64,000 nucleotides of DNA from assembly GCF_019649055.1 (NCBI RefSeq), contig NW_026570230.1, positions 62,001 through 126,000 on the forward strand. The letters are read 5' to 3'. Within the stretch, counting starts at the first letter, position 1; every line of letters begins with the position of its first letter. Positions 38,083-50,659 of the stretch are shown here, in pieces. Source of the stretch: Paramacrobiotus metropolitanus (taxonomy: Eukaryota; Tardigrada; Eutardigrada; Parachela; Macrobiotidae). The notes beneath the pieces were generated by a model. The model was given only the letters and a program-made list of their open reading frames with translations, made no database searches and was not told where the DNA came from. The position numbers were made by a program, and so were the translations under genes.

Positions 38083-40743
38083 AGAATCCATAAATCAAGG
38101 TCAATGGCCTGAGCGCCTGCATGCTGTGTGCCGCTGTATGTCGGTATCGGTAGTAAACGGTCTATCAAGGCCATCGAGGTTATCAGCATATGTTTAGCTC
38201 GCAGTTTGTGTGTACTGAAATGCATGGCGTTAGATTTCACTCCATGATTCTTACCGTTGATGTTCCATTTGTTTACGATTCCTTTGTTTGTGTACGTTTT
38301 TTCCATGTTGATGTTCCAATTGGGATGTATACGTACTGTACTTTACTTTCTTTTTCTCACATACTGAAGGAATGTGGTTGAGTAGTGTTTTCGGTTGCCA
38401 TAAATTCGATTCGAACTGTTCAAAAGTGCTCATTAAAATTATTATAGATAGTCGATCGCCTGGGATAAATTAATTCACGTAAGAGAGTCGGAATAGTATA
38501 CCAGTATTATAAGAGTAGCGACAGCTGACCAGTGTATGAAGGCAAGGATTGGCTTTCGTAGAAGACCAAAACCTGACGAAATCCGTAAACATGTTTCATG
38601 CGGCGGTGCTTTTCTTATGTAGGTACATAACATAGTCATATCTATAAAATTATTTAAGTTCTATGTACGTTACGAGTAACATATATCTGTATACCGGGTA
38701 CTTACCGGCAACAGCAAAAAAGTCGAAACAACTAAAACCTCGAATATTTCCTTATATATATAGATATACAGACGTGCTGACTACCTTACATTGATTTTAA
38801 TTCTCGCCATTTAGCTGGAACGGCAAACTTGACTACACGGTTTACACCCATTTACTTAGAATTCTACACGTTGTGGACTACAAGCCTGCAGTAGGCTGGG
38901 ATGGAAATACTGTAAAATCATAGGCAGAGTGCCAAGTTTATTGATAAATTTTGTTGTCCTTTGCTTTCGGAAGATTATTGGAGATTTTAATAGATTATAA
39001 CCACCAAATTAACACAAGGTGCAAGCGCGGGCACTCAGCTTTGCAGTCAAAATTTATTAATGGAGACTTATTCATACGTCTGCAGTCATAATACTGCTTA
39101 TTTTTAATACTAGAAATTCCCTAGTACGCTAGTTTTGACTTTTCGCTTCATGACTTATAATTTTGTAACAGCGGTTTGTACAATATAGGATACAGTAGTT
39201 ACAAGTCAGCTACGTGCAGTTTGCCGTGAAAAGACAGAAGTTTAGAGTGAGGGACCCTTTAGTTGCGAAAGCTGCTGCTTAAATTATCATAGTGCTAGAA
39301 ATTATATAACAATAGCATTACTTTACTTTAAGCGGCAACAGTTAGCTATAACATAAATAAAATGCCCAGACTTGTTTTGGCTGCATGAAATTAACTAACT
39401 GAATTTGATACGAACGTGTTCAAACAGCAGCCCCATATTCATCGTCAGTTCGGAGGTAGCTCCACATATGTAAGTCAAATTATTATCATTGTATAACTTG
39501 TATTAGCATACCCGTTTTTAATAAACGTAGCCAACAATCGACAATACATAAATACAATAATAGCAAATTTACAATGACATATAAAGAATAAATGCTTACA
39601 GACTCTGTGGTTTGATTTATTTTTCACCAGTACTTGCAACTACCGGTAGTAAAACACAGACACTCTTCATGTATTGTACATACTGCTTTGTCCGTTTGCC
39701 GCTAACGATGGAACATACTGAAATTAAATTGCCAACAGCAAACAAACGACCACACTTATTGTTATGTCCAGTATCTTTCAAATTTAATTGGCTCCGACTT
39801 TAGTTGTTAAGCTTGACCATTCGTACGGTGACCTTTTGATGTGTTCTCAGTGCGGTTCTTCGTATGCTTGCTCGTGTCGTTGAACTTCCTCTCCTGGCTG
39901 CAGTAAGTGTTTTTGTGGAAAACAAAATTTCAGTTTCAGTGCACTGAATTTTGTCTGTGCGCCCACGAAGGTCAGCGGCAAGCGGAATAAACATGGCTAA
40001 TGTTGCTGTAAATATGTATCAAAATCCTATTGCGAATTGCGCGAAACGATAGGAAATCCATTTGTACTGTAGCAGTTGATGACTGTCAAGTAGTGTGGAT
40101 TGCGGAGATATCACCCACGCGTGCTGCTTGAAAGACAAATCTAAATTACCCGTACATGATATAAGGACCGCTAAAGAAGGTAGCGCTATTGTTGTCAGTT
40201 TTTAGTTAGCAACTCTAAAAGTTTTCTTACGGATCGCGTTCGCTTATTATAAAGTTGTTGGCTGCATGACAGTGACAATGAACTATGTGTGAATAAGCCG
40301 AAACGCACAGGACGGAAGATCTGGTGTTTATCCGCTCGACTGATATAGCGATCATCGTAAAAACATCCCCGAAGTACCGATTGGCAGCTTTTTCTTTATG
40401 AACTAAGCGCCATAACTCGCACCTTATGATGCAGTATCCAGCAGCAGATGATATATAATTAGCACTTGAATATATCCGTTGATTATCACGGATCACTGCA
40501 GCATATAAGTGCACGTAAGCGTCCACGCGCGACATCGCTGTATTTTATGTACTACCGGACCAATCATTTTACAAAACTGACGAAACCAAACAATCTGGCT
40601 GCCGCATTGTCAACACAACTTTTCAGTAGTCGACTGGCCAGTGTACAATTGCAAGACTGGTCACTTCGATCGCGCTGTTGCACTGTATTTCGTTTTATTG
40701 TAACGCTACAGTAGCCGAAGCGTTTTACTCTTCTCCTGCCAAA
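38083..40743. other. Spacer between metallothionein and mucin-like genes
   Basis: 2.7 kb of mostly AT-rich DNA. An ATTAAA at 38432 could end the metallothionein transcript. A 64-codon basic frame on the - strand (39994-39800) has no recognisable domain. The stretch 40450-40740 is GC-richer and probably contains the promoter and 5' UTR of the following gene. Confidence 0.4.
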
Positions 40744-43700
40744 ATGATCCCTTTTCTAATACTGCATATTTTGGTTTTCCTTCTTGCTCCCGGCATTGAT
40801 GCGGTAAGTATACGAATAATTCTTTGATTTGTAATTGAATTTTTTCTTGTAACCTTTGCTAATAGCGGCTTGTTGCTTCTGAAGTGGTTTATTTCTATGC
40901 TACCGATTTCAGTTTTGTCAGGATGTGAAAACACAATTTGAAACTACAATAACTTTGATAAAAATTGGACAGAAAAATAGTAATTATGTAAGTACATGTA
41001 GTAAATACAATCGCGCGATTACGTGTAAATTTCTGAGCCCATACAGTACAAGAATATTAACACAACAATAAATACAATATGTGCACCCAGATTGCCGACC
41101 TTAACTGGGTTTCGTGCTGTAATTAATTTTTGCGTATGGGAAAAACCTTTAACTTACATCTAGTTTCATGCTTAAATAATTTTTTTTCGTTACTCTGCGA
41201 ACTCGAGTTTACTGTAATTCTTGTTTTGCATAGATATGCAAAAATGTATTTACCGTAGACGGCGTAGTGTACCGACATTTTTAATGTTACTACGATACCC
41301 ATGATAATATTACAAAAAAGTGCTTGCACTTCTTTCCGACGTACAATAGTGTATGATTCAAATTTAAACGAAACTCTTTTGTCATCATCATATTCAGCTA
41401 ACAACATCACAACAACCTTTGCAATAATTAACAATAATTTTGTCATTTTGACACCTGTGACAGAAAAAACGTTTCCCTTTAACAATGGTGTAATTGTGAT
41501 GACATGTACAGTTGAAAAGTCATTGACAGTTCGCAAATTGTTCATATCTGTTTGTAAGCCGTTTGTGCGCCCGACGAAAATAATAATTAAAAATTTTGAT
41601 TGCTACAATTATCTACAATGAAAAAATGCAGATACGATATCTGTTGCCTAACGCATGTCAGAAGACTGCGAAACCAGCATTTAGATACCTCGTACTTGCG
41701 CCGGTTTTTTTGTTTTCCACAAGTGAGCTGCGCGCCTTGGCGTCAGACTGCCGCTCTCCTGGGCGCTTTTGCTTCCATCTACTCGAGTAATCAGAATTTT
41801 TTAAGTTTCGCAGTTCACAACTGGCATTAAATCTCTTTATCTGTACCAACAGAACTTTTAGATTACAAAACTTAGGGAACGATTGTACATCTTAGTCAAA
41901 TTAAAAGCGAACCAAATCAGAACTAAAAGAAAGAATTGTTTGTTGTTCGATGACCCTTACTCCACCGTCCATCTTTTTAACATTCTTCCATCATATACGT
42001 CGTAATCCATACTGTCTGTTTTATGAACCTGGATCGTTATGCTCATAATTTTCTTACATATAAGGTTACCCGTCTTCCTATTCGATGGGCGTTGGTCACC
42101 TTCTGTCCAATACTTATACAGCTACAGATAAAGACGGCTTACCGTCGTATTCGTATTTATTGCAATCCAATCGACTAATCTCTTGAAATTGACTTAACAG
42201 CTCTTTTATTTTTAGTAGTTTATTAACCATGCACATTATACGGAATTGTTGAAACTGTTGCAGTAATTTATGTTAGACCTTCCTTGATATCGCATACATG
42301 TACCGTAATACACGTACAAAGACTGTAACAATATAATTATGCAATTCCCATATGCGTAACTGAGCTAATCGTTAATTTAGAGAAGGTCAATTGCAGTGTA
42401 TAACACCGCCACCGGTTTGCGTTACAGAGGCATAAAAGGCAAGTCCCCTTTCCAAATCTGAATGACATGATCAACCAAGCAGCCAGTAATGTATTCCAAA
42501 GAGTAACGTCGAACATAAACAACACCTTTCCTTCTCTGAACTTCTTCCCCGTGAACCCACAGCAGCCTTCCAACAGCGCTAGCAATGGAACATTTGCTCA
42601 AGGGCGCTCCTTAACCGAAATTTCTTCGGGCCCTGGTGCGACAAATATTACCATTAACGCCACCGTCCCAGTATTAAATAGCGAAACCAGTGCTTTCAAC
42701 AATATCTCCATATCATTAAGCTCAGCTCCCACTAACACGTCTGGACCGGAAAACCACACGGCGATCACCGTCAATTCAACCCAGCCGCTAGCGCTACTTA
42801 ACACCACCACCGATAGTTCTGTGCCGGCTTTGAGCACCCTTGAAGCTTTTACGATGTCGACTACGCTTCATGACCTTAACAGCACTAGCGAGAATATATC
42901 ACCAGTGACGAGTGATGCCGGAAATGTTACCCCAGGTGCAACGACGGAGGACATCGTGAGTACGACCGTTGAGCCAAACGCAACTAGAGAAGCTACCGTG
43001 ACTGATGGTGTCCTTAGTACAACAGCGGCTGAGCAACTGCAGGTTACAGTGCAACCCTCCTCACAGACGACGGCGGTCAACCAGACCGCTATTCGTATTC
43101 AGTCGGAAAACGATACGTCATTAACCACCACAGTGACCCCGAATCTTACTCCCGCAATTACCGTTACAAGCGGTCTCGCTGAAGAGATCACACCACATAA
43201 TACTTCAAATGAAGTGACGACCCAATCCGGAATTTCTACGGAAAGCGTGATTACTGCAGAAAATGTTACGGCAACAGCGTCATTGGTGGCTACCAATGCC
43301 TCGGAAAATGCGTCGACTGAAGTTAATTCAGGTACTGGCGAATCTTTGCTGGAAAACACCACGGCTGAAATGCCAGTCGTAATCGTATCTCAATCGGCGT
43401 TTAATGCAACGCTTGCTAATCTGGACGTCGCACCTGATAACGAAACATCGAGTTACGGCATCATTCGCCACACTACTACGATGACAAATGAAGGTACTCA
43501 ACCGGCCAATGTTAGTGAAATCGCTACCACAGTGGCAACAGTTGTTAACACCACCACCAACGAAACGGCTGCTGCGACCGACAACTTTGCAACTGTGGCT
43601 ATCGCAGAAAGTACTACCGTTGCAATCCTAGCGGAGAACAACATGGTCACTTCGGAAAATCCCATCCTAACAGCGGAATCATTATCTTCCGAGGCTAATA

Positions 43701-46035
43701 ATGCGAGTGTTAAAGTAGACGAAGAACATACCACCGATGCAACCACTGCCGCAACTTTAACCACGTCAGCTATTCCCGCCGAAAACGCCACTCAGGGAAT
43801 TCTTCTAATCAATCCCGCAACAAACGCTCCAGCAGCGCTAATCGTAAACAACATCTTTGCCAATGATACCGGCTTTCCGCTGAACGCCGCAAACGCAGCA
43901 GAGACATCGGAATCAGAATCTTCACTGAATGCGACCTTAGCTCCACTGTCTGCCAATGCAACAGAACACGAAAAATTTGTAAACGCAACCAGTGACGTTC
44001 CTGTCGAGACTACCACGACAGAGGAGGCGATTCGTTTAACCACGGCATCAATCGAACCAGAAGTCACAACGGAGCAACCCTCGGCGGAAACAACGACAGC
44101 TAACGTATCACAATCCGCTTCCAATGAAACGCATTCTAACTTAGAAAGCGCATCGGAAGATGAGACATCCGGTTATGGTATTGTTCGACATTCGACGACG
44201 GTAGCGAGCGAAGTCACTTTTTCTACGAACGCCACGGAAATTGCCACTACGGTAGCAGCGGTTGTTGGCAACAACGAAAATACCAGCGCCACTGCAGCAA
44301 TTACGACCACAGAAGCAACTTTAACAGCCGCCACTACACAAACAACAAACATATCGGAAAATTTGACCACTGGCTCCAATAACTCTTCAGTAGTTCTTCT
44401 TGACCAGAACACGACACAAGCCACCGTAAATGTGACACAATCCAGCTTTCATTCAACCCCACCAGCCATTAGTCCAACCACCCTCGTTTGGACACTGCCG
44501 GAATTCCAAGCGGAAGGCGACAGTCATCTCCCAAGCCGCACAATGCTAATCTTGAACGGTAAGACTGTGTGACACTGTGCGTAACTGCAGTTTACAGTTT
44601 TTTATTGGTTTACTCTACAGCAAAGAATGGATGGAGGGAAAAGAACCAGCAACTAATTAACCAGTTCAAGCCGGAAAAAATTATCCAGCTAAACAAAAGT
44701 GAGTAAAGGCTTACCGTTATTTAAAACCACAAAGTTCGATACAAGATAGATTCCACAAAATAAGAAAGCCTGGCTTGTTTTAAAAGTGTTGTTATATTTG
44801 GTCAGAAGCCAAGAAATCTTGAAGACATTGACGTTTTGTTTTCTCAAAAAGCACGTAGTCATGCGTATTAATCGCCTATAAGCACGTTAACAACTCATGA
44901 AAGTTGTACTATGCAACTACAAGTCCAACTGAGCGTAAGTTATAGCGTGAGAAGAAACTTTACGATCCAATTAAAGGTCATCAGTGCGAAATTATTTCTT
45001 GCTCCCAGATTAATAGTCTTTTATATCGATATCGTATAACAACTTTTGAATAGCATGACAATTATGTTTTCTGCACTCATAATTTTATCGTGTTCATAAG
45101 AAAATTGAATTTGGTTGTAGCTTCCGTTGTTACCGTGACTTCGCCTTCCGATGTTGCAAAACATCCCGACGCAACAACGTCCACTAACATCCCCATTATT
45201 CTCGAAGCACCGCAAATCACTGCTTCGGGGAAGCCGAAATATATTCCCAAAGATCCCGCTGATGAGGAAAAATTTTGGAGTATTATGCGAGCGGCGGCCA
45301 AAGCTACTCGAGGGAAAACGAGTTTCCCGACTCTGAAAGAAATACCGGCTACGTCGTTTAGCTGCAATGATGTCAGTCAGCCAGGTTTCTATGCCGACCC
45401 GGAAACCGACTGCCAGGCGTTTCATCGTTGTGACATTTACGGAGGACAGTTCCGGTTTTTGTGCCCCGAACGGACGTTGTTCAGTCAGTTGACGCTGGTC
45501 TGTGACCATTGGTACAACGTTAACTGTCAAGAGTAAGTCGATATTTTGTTCCCACGTAAACGGTCCAACCATTAGTCCAACCACCCTCGTATCATCTTTC
45601 TAACTTATTTATGATGTTTCTTTCTGTAGCTTTTTAATTAATTCATGTAAAGTACGGTTGCCAAAACGTTGATCCTTATTCAAGATTTTTCTTTGCAGGC
45701 AGGTTAAATATGCTGACTACATCAATTCAAGAGCATACGACTTTAAGCGATTTGGTCGTTATTTGGGACACGAAATCCAGGACAGTTCCAGCGATTTACA
45801 GCCTAAAATGAGTGTCGCAATATCACAACTGGTGCAGGATAATCGAGAGTTATTTAATATTACTGAATCTAACAATCCACTGATGAACCTACGATCCGGT
45901 AATATCACGGCTGCCGAAAATTCCGTAAACGCAACATTAACTCATACAGGAAATGCCACTACGGTTTTGCCGGCAAGTACGAATGCAGCGATCAACGTAA
46001 CAACAGTTCCTACCGGAATCGAAGAGCCTAACTAA
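40744..46035 (+). CDS. Secreted mucin-like protein with one chitin-binding type-2 domain, 1030 aa, 6 exons
   Basis: Exons 40744-40803, 40913-40987, 42428-44558, 44621-44698, 45121-45532 and 45699-46035; phases match and the sum is 3093 nt. Residues 1-20 form a signal peptide encoded by its own exon (ends APGIDA). A basic RHKR at 46-49 could be a furin-type site. Residues about 60-745 are an extreme Thr/Ser/Asn/Ala/Glu-rich stretch packed with N-X-S/T sequons. A peritrophin-A (ChtBD2) domain lies at 863-917 with six cysteines spaced 15, 5, 10, 12 and 7 apart, ending FLCPERTLFSQLTLVCDHW. The ChtBD2 type is that of single-domain CPAP1 cuticle proteins, which bind chitin. A short Asn/Thr-rich tail follows. 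It likely works in cuticle, gut lining or a mucous coat. Two segments of the mucin part are 240-residue-spaced repeats. AATAAA lies at 46217. Confidence 0.92.
43385..44275 (+). repeat. Internal duplication in the mucin coding exon
   Basis: The 57-residue segment encoded at 43385-43555 (VSQSAFNAT ... YGIIRHTTT ... EIATTVATVV) recurs at 44105-44275 (VSQSASNET ... YGIVRHSTT ... EIATTVAAVV), offset by exactly 720 bases. The two copies have equal length and no gap, so an in-frame 240-codon unit was duplicated and then diverged. Confidence 0.85.
44466..45590 (+). repeat. 22-base exon sequence copied in a downstream intron
   Basis: A 22-base string beginning CCATTAGTCCAACCACC at 44466-44487 in the mucin exon occurs again without change at 45569-45590 in the last intron. 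A 22-base identity is too long for chance in this window. Confidence 0.85.
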
Positions 46036-47479
46036 AGCAAAAACCCACAATGCTGGACAATACAGAACGAAAAATCAAACTGCACGACAATTCCGTGTAC
46101 GAAGGTCATTGTATACTGTTGAAGTTAACGGTCGATGCGTCTTGTGAATCCTCTCACCATTTTTATCTGTCATAACTGATACTTTGTTGATTATTTTGTT
46201 GATATGCTTATTTTCTAATAAAATTCTCTGGACGGGCTAATGAAAAATTTTAATGTCATTTTCGGAAACCCAACAAGTTCTAGACACCGTATAAGCCCCA
46301 GTAGTCAGAAATTCACGCGCATGCAGTCATGATTACGTCTCAGTTTGACAACTGACAATGAGATAAACCAATTAATACTGACTCTTTGCGGAAAAGCGCG
46401 GATACATAAGCAAGACAAAAATATTGTGCGATGAATCACCTGCTGCATATGCACAGATGACAGAACCACCTTCTATAAAATCAAACCCTTGAGCACCTAA
46501 TACTAGGATGGCAATTCATCTTATTTACAGAAACATTTACATCCATTGAAGTAAACGGCATACATCTGCACCTGAAATTTTAACGTAAAAAGTATCGGTT
46601 TGTGCGATGTTACCACGTATTAATATTACTAAATACCGCCTTTGTGGAACACGCTGAAGGTGTACACCTATCGTACAATAGCTATGCCGGTGCATATCTA
46701 TACGTGCACCACAGAAAACAAAATTCGTACCTACAGGCTACAGTACCGCAGACGTTCGTTCTACCGCGTAGGTATACTTCATGTACAATACAATTTGTAA
46801 CAAAACTGAGTGTCCACAGACAAGGAAACGATGATAACCAACAAATAGTCTGCCATTTGCTGTTAGCTTATGCCAACCAACAGCGATCCTACCATCGCAG
46901 TCAGTATACGGAAAGCCATTTTTGTCCACAAGTACTACGGACACCGCACATTAGATGTTGTTTTATTAATTAATAAATTTCTGGTATCGCTTGGAGCGTA
47001 AACACCATTACCTAGTCGCAAACGAGACTTTCGTCCTATCTTTACAGCAGCACGGAAACAAACAAAATTTTTTTTGGAAACGTGCGGAGTTTGACGACTG
47101 CGTCGATCACATAAGTAAAGCTCCACCTCAGTTCTTCTCAATTTTACAGATATGCATATAATAAAATACAGTATAATATGCATTTTTGCAGTCTTCGCTC
47201 ATTACTGTGTAGTACCGACTCTACCGCAATATATATATACTGTGTATTTCTGATCCACTAAACGTTTCAATAAGCACACTTAATTATGTCTTGTACCGGT
47301 AGTACAGGTAATGTCGACAATTGTGGACCCATTACTGTGTACGTGGTTGCGAGTTTAACGGTGTGCAATGGGACCTGTAGATGCTTCATTATGCTGTGAG
47401 ATTATTATTATCGTTTCGTTTTTGCAGTAACTCTGCCCTGACGTAGTCACCGGGTTCTCGTTGTTAAGTCGTTAAGGCA
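46036..47479. other. Spacer between the mucin-like and Ebony-like genes
   Basis: 1.4 kb with the mucin-gene poly(A) signal near its left end and presumably the promoter of the Ebony-like gene at the right. The 123-codon + strand frame at 46602-46973 and the - strand frames opposite have no domain I recognise. Confidence 0.45.
46217..46222 (+). terminator. Poly(A) signal of the mucin-like gene
   Basis: AATAAA 182 bases beyond the stop codon on the coding strand. Confidence 0.6.
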
Positions 47480-50309
47480 ATGCAGTCAATGCTGAAACCT
47501 AACTGCCCGTTCCAGCCGCCTCATTTCGATCATCTGACCGAACGCTACGCGAGTGATCCATGGAATACCTGGACCATAGATGGCTTTTTGATGCGGCTGT
47601 TAGCGGAGTGGCCGGCAACAGCCGGGCTGAAGCCGGCGGTGACGTGTCGATCACGCAACACCAATTTCCTCCAGCTAGATATAACATCCGATGCCTGGAT
47701 GCGAAAGCTGCATCATCATCACCAGCAGCCGGCTCGAATAGCCGTGGCAATGGATCCCTCTCTGCATTTCCCTTCAATCATACTGGGGATATTAAAATGC
47801 GGAGCTTCCTATCTGCCCATATCCTCCGACTGGACTGACCCTTTTATACAGAAAGTGCTAGCGTATTCTCAACCGTCAATGTTGATATGCGACGATGTGG
47901 AACGATACTCCAAATTATCCACTACACTTCCTTGTCTGGATTGCAGTAACGGGCTGATAATAAATACCGACTATTCGGGTAAATCGCCATTTCATAAAGG
48001 TCGGTCTGCACTGGATCCAGCTGCTACTTTTGTAAACGATTTGGAAAAAGTGACCCTATGTACGCATCGTGCGTTAACAGAGCACGTAGTAAAAAATTGG
48101 GAAATTCTTCCGCTTACAGATGACGAGGTTTTGCTGTCAAAAGCAACGGCAGTTAATACATCGGAGAGTTTATTGGAGGTTTTAGCCTCTGTTTTATCTG
48201 GTCATCGATTACATATTTTGCCGCTATTTGTTCGAAGAGACCCGGAAAAACTTTTGGACATATTATTGGAATTTAACGTTCGCCGATTATGGTTACATCC
48301 TAACTATTTATTGCGTTTATGTAAGATTTTGACTAGAAGAAAACAGACATTTTCCGCAGCATTACGCCTTATCACCATTACATCACCGCGCATTCCGCTG
48401 GACATTGCGGTGTTATTCTTTCAAGCGTTTTCCAATGTGAAACTCGCCGTATGCCAACGCATGCAAAGCGGAAACAGCGATCAGCTGTGGGACGTTTTTG
48501 ATAATCATCGAGATTTACTGAAGGCCTTCTACGAAGACACCGTGCCCCCGAGCATTTTGCTAAGAAACTTTGATCTACCTATTAACAGCAGTCAAAGCGT
48601 GTCAGTGAGAAAGGACACATGCGGCGGTATTTATGTGTGTGGAAAATTAGCGGGTGATCCCGCGTTGAATTATGTTATCACGAAAACCGATGCCGGTTGG
48701 GTGCAGTGTGAAAGCACGGGAACCATTGATGCCAGCGAATTCCTACAACTGTTCGCCGGCATGCCGGCATCCAAACGCATCTCCACCGATGAGCCGGTAA
48801 AAAAGCCGGTCCCTCCAAAACCGACGATTCCGACGCCCAGACCAATTGATTACGTGGTGGAAGACATCAACGAGGACAACATGGACGATGTAATTGAGTT
48901 CCTGGTACGCAACACATTGATGGTGTCGATGAGTGATGCGGTGCCGGTGCCGTCCTTCAGTGACTTACAACTGTTTACGCGCGTTGTACTGGAAGAATCC
49001 AATCCAAAGGAATTGCTGTTTGTCCTGCGGCGAAAAAACGAGACAAAAAGTATAATCGCCGTTAATGTCGCTTTTGATGCACATGAAAAATCGGTTAACT
49101 TACAAAATCTGACTTCTCCCGATATGGATCCAAAGAATCAAGTTCTGGCATGGACGCTGCTGCCACTGTTATCGCCTCTGGTTAATCGTGCAGGTACAAA
49201 AAGACGAAAACATTTTTGTATATTTAAATTAATTTCGTACAGTTACTAACTAATATTTCACATTATACGTGCGTAAATAGCGCTAAGATACCTTAGAAAT
49301 CGGCTAACCACATTTGTATAAATAAATAATAAATTATTTTGAACCAATATTGAATTGTAGGGTTGGCTAAAAATTATTGATTTTCAATATTGTTTTAGTT
49401 TCTTTTGATTAACAACACCAATTTATTTCAATATTGTTTTAGTTTCTTTTGATTATCAACACCAGTTTATATATGGGCCGCTCCGATGTGATTGATTGCT
49501 AGTTTTTCGACTTTTTGGGTGGGGCAGTCTTATTTAGTATCGTTAAGGCACATAAAACTGACGATTACTGTCAAACCATGTTCGGATGGCACAATACAAT
49601 AATTGTTCACTTCATGATGCTGCGGACTAGTAATGCATTTTAGTGTAACCTTTAATAATTACTTATTTTTCCTTAAGGGGTAACTGTGGAAAGCTATATG
49701 ATGAGCGTGGATTTCATGCTAGAAAAACAGCAAAGATTCCAGTTGGCATGCCAGATGGACTTAGAATTATCGAAGCGAGCACAGCGCCTGGACTACAAGT
49801 ACATAATCACCAAAAACTACGACGGATTTTCCAGGGTAATACAGTACTCCCATGAGTATTGAATTTAATACCGGATATGTCTATTGCAGACTGAAAAAAT
49901 TTGCAGACGTGCAGTACCGTGGTGTATCTATTATGCTAATGGGTTTGTAATTAACTTTAAGTTTTTAACTGATGTAAGCCGAAGTATGATGCGGGACATG
50001 GTACATAATACAGAAGACTGCGCAAACCTAAGCTTCACCAGAAATTATAACTGTTATCTGCCAAATGGTGAAAAATTACGTTTTGTTTTACAGAGTGTTT
50101 CAAAGATGTCAGGATATGAACGGCGCGCATCATTTCAGCTAAACCGGCTGACACTGCCCGACGGAAGTGTGCCTTTTGAGAACTATCCCGCATCCAGTCG
50201 AATGACTCTGAACGTTCTAATACTCACCAGCTACCACGATGGTATACCGAACTGTGATTTGGACTCCACTAGTCAAGACAACACTAAGACAGTAGAATTT
50301 CAGATTTAG
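47480..50309 (+). CDS. Ebony-like protein: truncated adenylation domain fused to aaNAT-like domain, 723 aa, 4 exons
   Basis: Exons 47480-49193, 49678-49835, 49890-49973 and 50094-50309 (2172 nt). Residues about 15-430 resemble the N-terminal part of AMP-binding/NRPS adenylation domains: core A2 is clear (IILGILKCGASYLPI, 100-114; then SQPSMLICDDV), VTLCTHRAL (191-199) aligns with the end of A3, and GGIYVCGKLAG (382-392) with the usual GELYVGG. The phosphate-binding TSGSTG-PKG of A3 is absent, the YRTGD aspartate of A7 is replaced (ESTGTIDAS), and the A8-A10 C-subdomain with its catalytic lysine is missing. A Pro-rich linker (KKPVPPKPTIPTPRP) replaces the carrier domain. Residues about 456-723 resemble the arylalkylamine-acetyltransferase-fold amine-selecting domain of insect Ebony, ending with the family-like LTLPDGSVPFENYP. 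Ebony joins beta-alanine to dopamine or histamine; here ATP-driven activation looks impossible. Exon 3 is the least certain. Confidence 0.72.
49383..49470. repeat. 44-bp tandem duplication in an Ebony-like intron
   Basis: Two adjacent copies (49383-49426 and 49427-49470) starting TTCAATATTGTTTTAGTTTC, differing at only a few bases. It lies in intron 1 of the Ebony-like gene. Each copy contains a pyrimidine-rich tract ending in TAG. Confidence 0.85.
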
Positions 50310-50659
50310 AATTTTCGATAGAGCACTCCTGGCTTAGGCTGTTATCTTGACCTTTTTATGTTTATTGCAATACAGTACATTACCGATGATCTCAGAACTA
50401 ATCATGCAGAGTTGGCCGCTTGTTTCAGCAGCTGCTACGTATACTCGTACAAATCACTTTTTCGTGCTTTGTAAATGCGGCCGGCCACCTTATTGTTATT
50501 AGGATATAAAAATATTTTAACAAATCAATCCACTGGAGCGTCAACATTATCAACTGCCGGCTCGTCTACGCCACCTTAAATGCCATGATTATAAATTATT
50601 GTGCTCATACTAAAGTGTGGATAACTATACAACAATGATGCAAGAAAACAGAGTGTGTC
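50310..50659. other. Convergent spacer, Ebony-like / lectin 1
   Basis: 350 bases shared by the 3' ends of two converging genes. It contains a - strand AATAAA at 50361-50366 that fits the lectin gene. No perfect + strand hexamer for the Ebony-like gene was seen here. Confidence 0.45.
50361..50366 (-). terminator. Possible poly(A) signal of C-type lectin gene 1
   Basis: AATAAA on the - strand about 295 bases past the lectin stop codon. Confidence 0.4.

Noticed and set aside
39800-39994. 64-codon basic frame on the - strand
   Set aside because: No domain or signal peptide and no supporting context; may be chance.
42598-44424. Several - strand frames opposite the mucin exon
   Set aside because: They are shadows of the Thr/Ala/Asn-rich + strand codons and have matching Val/Ser-rich artefact composition.
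46602-46973. 123-codon + strand frame between the mucin and Ebony-like genes
   Set aside because: No domain, no signal peptide and opposite-strand frames equally long; may be chance.
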